Below are positions 62,208 through 64,000 of a DNA stretch of 64,000 bases, in pieces. The stretch's first letter is position 1. The number at the start of each line of letters is the position of its first letter. A program made the translations under genes and the position numbers. Location of the stretch: contig JBGAFI010000002.1 of NCBI GenBank assembly GCA_044227325.1, forward strand, positions 62,001-126,000, in the 5' to 3' direction. A model generated the notes under the pieces. The model made no database searches, was not told the origin of the DNA, and saw only the letters and a list, made by a program, of their open reading frames with translations. This stretch comes from PFJX01 sp044227325 (GTDB taxonomy: Bacteria > Pseudomonadota > Gammaproteobacteria > Burkholderiales > Thiobacillaceae).

Positions 62208-62981
62208 ATGACGCCAAGCTATCACGTCGTCACGCTGTTCCCGGAGATGTTCTCCGCGCTGACGAATGCCGGCGTCAGCGGGCGGGCGGTGAACAGGCAG
62301 TTGTGCAGGTTGAGATTCTGGGATCCCCGGGACTTCACCCAGGACAACTACCGGACGGTGGATGACCGGCCCTTCGGCGGCGGCCCCGGCATGGTGATGC
62401 TGGCGGAGCCGCTGGACTTGGCGCTGACGGCGGCGAAAGCCGCGCTGCGGCGGGAAGGGCTGGCCACGCCGCGCCTGATCTACCTGTCGCCCCAGGGGCG
62501 GCGCCTGGATCAGGCCCTGGTGGAGGAACTGGCGCGGGAAGCGGGTTTGGTGTTGTTGGCCGGACGTTATGAGGGGATCGACGAGCGTCTGTATGCGCGG
62601 CACCGCTTGGAGGAAGTCTCCATCGGCGACTACGTGCTGTCCGGCGGCGAGTTGCCGGCCATGGTGTTGCTGGATGCGCTGATCCGCCGGATTCCGGGTG
62701 CCCTCGGGCACGCGGATTCGGCCAAGGAGGATTCCTTCGCCGATGGCCTGCTGGACTGTCCGCACTACACGCGGCCGGAGTCCTGGCTGGGCCTGGAGGT
62801 GCCGGAGGTGCTGCGCGGCGGCAACCACGCCGAAGTGGCGCGCTGGCGGCTGAAGCAGGCGCTGGCTCGGACCCGGGCGCGGCGGCCGGATTTGCTGGAA
62901 CGGCGGGCCTTGAGCCGGCTGGAGTCGGAACTGCTGGACGAGCTGGATGCGGAATCCGTCCGGCGGGAAGATGTGAAGTGA
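62208..62981 (+). CDS. trmD: tRNA (guanine(37)-N1)-methyltransferase
   Basis: A 257-aa SPOUT methyltransferase. It has YHVVTLFPEMFSALTN, RPFGGGPGMVMLAEPL, LAGRYEGIDERL and the knotted SIGDYVLSGGELPAMVLLDAL. The C-terminal Asp-containing domain is complete. It starts 16 bp after rimM. Confidence 0.97.
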   Translation: MTPSYHVVTLFPEMFSALTNAGVSGRAVNRQLCRLRFWDPRDFTQDNYRTVDDRPFGGGPGMVMLAEPLDLALTAAKAALRREGLATPRLIYLSPQGRRLDQALVEELAREAGLVLLAGRYEGIDERLYARHRLEEVSIGDYVLSGGELPAMVLLDALIRRIPGALGHADSAKEDSFADGLLDCPHYTRPESWLGLEVPEVLRGGNHAEVARWRLKQALARTRARRPDLLERRALSRLESELLDELDAESVRREDVK

Positions 62982-63092
62982 AGGATTGAAGTGAGCGGCG
63001 CGGAGCGATCCGGGCCTTTGTAGAAACGGCGGCATGTATCCGGGAATTTTCCCGCGACACCTCTACCCCCACATTCGTGCAAGGAAACGAAG

Positions 63093-63476
63093 ATGAACAT
63101 CATCGAGCAGTTGGAAAACGAAGAAATCGCCCGCCTGTCGGTCGGCAAGACCCTCCCCGAATTCTCCCCCGGCGACACCGTCGTCGTGCAGGTGAAGGTC
63201 AAGGAAGGCAACCGCGAGCGTCTCCAGGCTTACGAAGGCGTGGTCATCGCCAAGCGCAACCGGGGCCTCAACTCCGCGTTCACTGTGCGCAAGATTTCCG
63301 CCGGCGAAGGCGTGGAGCGGACCTTCCAGACCTACTCCCCGCTGCTGGCTTCCGTGGAAGTGAAGCGGCGCGGCGACGTGCGCCGCGCCAAGCTGTACTA
63401 CCTGCGCCAGCGCTCCGGCAAGTCCGCGCGGATCAAGGAAAAGCTGGATCACCACAAGCGCGCCGCCAAGGCCTGA
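63093..63476 (+). CDS. rplS: 50S ribosomal protein L19
   Basis: A 127-aa protein, MNIIEQLENEEIARLSVGKT with FSPGDTVVVQVKVKEGNRER and AKLYYLRQRSGKSARIKEK. It is the last gene of the operon, 111 bp after trmD. The spacer has the palindrome CGGGAATTTTCCCG (63041-63054), possibly a processing or attenuation element. Confidence 0.97.
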   Translation: MNIIEQLENEEIARLSVGKTLPEFSPGDTVVVQVKVKEGNRERLQAYEGVVIAKRNRGLNSAFTVRKISAGEGVERTFQTYSPLLASVEVKRRGDVRRAKLYYLRQRSGKSARIKEKLDHHKRAAKA

Positions 63477-63490
63477 GTTTGTCGGGTGTG

Positions 63491-63518
63491 AAAAGAGCCG
63501 CCTTCGGGCGGCTTTTTT
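63491..63518 (+). terminator. Rho-independent terminator after rplS
   Basis: AGCCGCC, loop TTCG, GGCGGCT followed by TTTTT, with A4 before the stem. It ends the rpsP operon. Confidence 0.93.
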
Positions 63519-63759
63519 CATGGTGGCGTGGCGGGGAATTGGGTATCGACCTGGAGCGAGAAAACCGGCGCGCCTTCTTCCTCCATCCCCCGCTTGCGGG
63601 AAATGGGGGCGCGGCAGCGCGGGAGAGGCGAGACATTCGGCTGCGTTACGTCCCCCCGACCTGGCCGGCGCCGTCCGGCGGAGCGGGGCGATCTAGTACA
63701 CTCCCGCCACAGCAAGAATCCCAGGGAGCCGCGCCGATTCCTATCGGCGCGCTGAATAC

Positions 63760-64000
63760 ATGTCCGACCGGATGGCCTTCATGCTTCGCTTCATATCCCG
63801 CCGGCCCGTCGCGGCCGCGCTCGTTTCCCTTCTCGCCCTGGCTGGCCCGATCCCGCCGGCGTATTCCGCCGGCGCCCGCCTGGCGGCGCCGGCGACCCAG
63901 GCCAACAGCGCGTCCCTGTTCGAGGCCACCCGCCCCGCCCTGACCGGCCTGCGCACCCTGGTGCGCGCCACCGGCAAACAATACGCCGCCGGTTCCGCCT
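63760..64000 (+). CDS. Exported protein of unknown function, cut by the window edge
   Basis: The first 80 codons of a rightward gene. ATG 63760 (or ATG 63781, MLRFISRRPV) leads into a signal-peptide-like hydrophobic stretch (PVAAALVSLLALAGPIPPAYS, part shown) ending near YSA-GA, then an Ala/Thr-rich mature start. The remainder is outside the window, so no family can be assigned. The promoter should lie in the 63520-63759 spacer, which contains no other supported feature. Confidence 0.5.
   Translation, partial: MSDRMAFMLRFISRRPVAAALVSLLALAGPIPPAYSAGARLAAPATQANSASLFEATRPALTGLRTLVRATGKQYAAGSA

Overview
The window is high-GC (mostly G or C at third codon positions) DNA from a beta-proteobacterium. 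The evidence is the rimP-nusA-infB-rbfA-truB-rpsO-pnp order, the rpsP-rimM-trmD-rplS order, a caa3-type cytochrome oxidase operon with CtaG, DUF2970 and DUF2909 small proteins, a complete ccoNOQP-ccoGH locus and a bioBFHCD cluster. A member of Rhodocyclales or Nitrosomonadales is the most likely source; this is inferred from gene content, not from a tree. No tRNA, rRNA, CRISPR array, prophage or recognisable transposase was seen.

Layout. 1-5.6 kb: a leftward two-partner secretion pair, tpsB then tpsA; tpsA is frameshifted in a 7-base homopolymer and runs off the left edge. 5.7-9.5 kb: a divergent SARP/AfsR-like regulator with a degenerate cyclase domain, facing tpsB across tandem 11-bp repeats. 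9.5-24.5 kb: signalling and housekeeping genes: a chemoreceptor, CheY-like proteins, cytochrome b561, an unusual phosphofructokinase, a GGDEF-EAL protein, MutS, a cytochrome c4-like protein, a CheZ-like protein, a VOC protein and an AAA/DUF4143 ATPase. 24.56-24.99 kb: a small low-GC cassette between 37-bp inverted repeats. 25-27 kb: an HtrA-like protease and NudB, then a 476-bp repeat-rich spacer.

27.4-33.5 kb: comF, then a biotin cluster (membrane protein-bioB-bioF-bioH-bioC-bioD; no bioA). 33.6-41.3 kb: the aa3/caa3 oxidase operon with assembly factors and haem A synthesis. Its subunit II gene appears to have lost about 47 bp, which removes most of the first membrane helix and shifts frame. 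41.4-42.4 kb: an Rrf2 regulator with an IscR-like cysteine triad and a SCO copper chaperone. 42.6-48.2 kb: the cbb3 oxidase and its CcoG/CcoH assembly factors.

48.3-57 kb: translation and RNA metabolism operon (rimP to pnp). 57-60.7 kb: a hypothetical gene, a HAD phosphatase, spoT and rpoZ. 60.8-63.5 kb: yajQ and the rpsP operon. The right edge cuts an exported protein of unknown function.

The main functional theme is aerobic respiration: two haem-copper oxidases, one low-affinity (caa3) and one high-affinity (cbb3), lie back to back with their copper and haem assembly factors and a candidate Fe-S regulator between them. The less ordinary items are the possible phase-variable adhesin with its dedicated regulator, a CheZ-like protein and a response regulator that share a C-terminal D-[IV]-ELF tail, and the inverted-repeat cassette.
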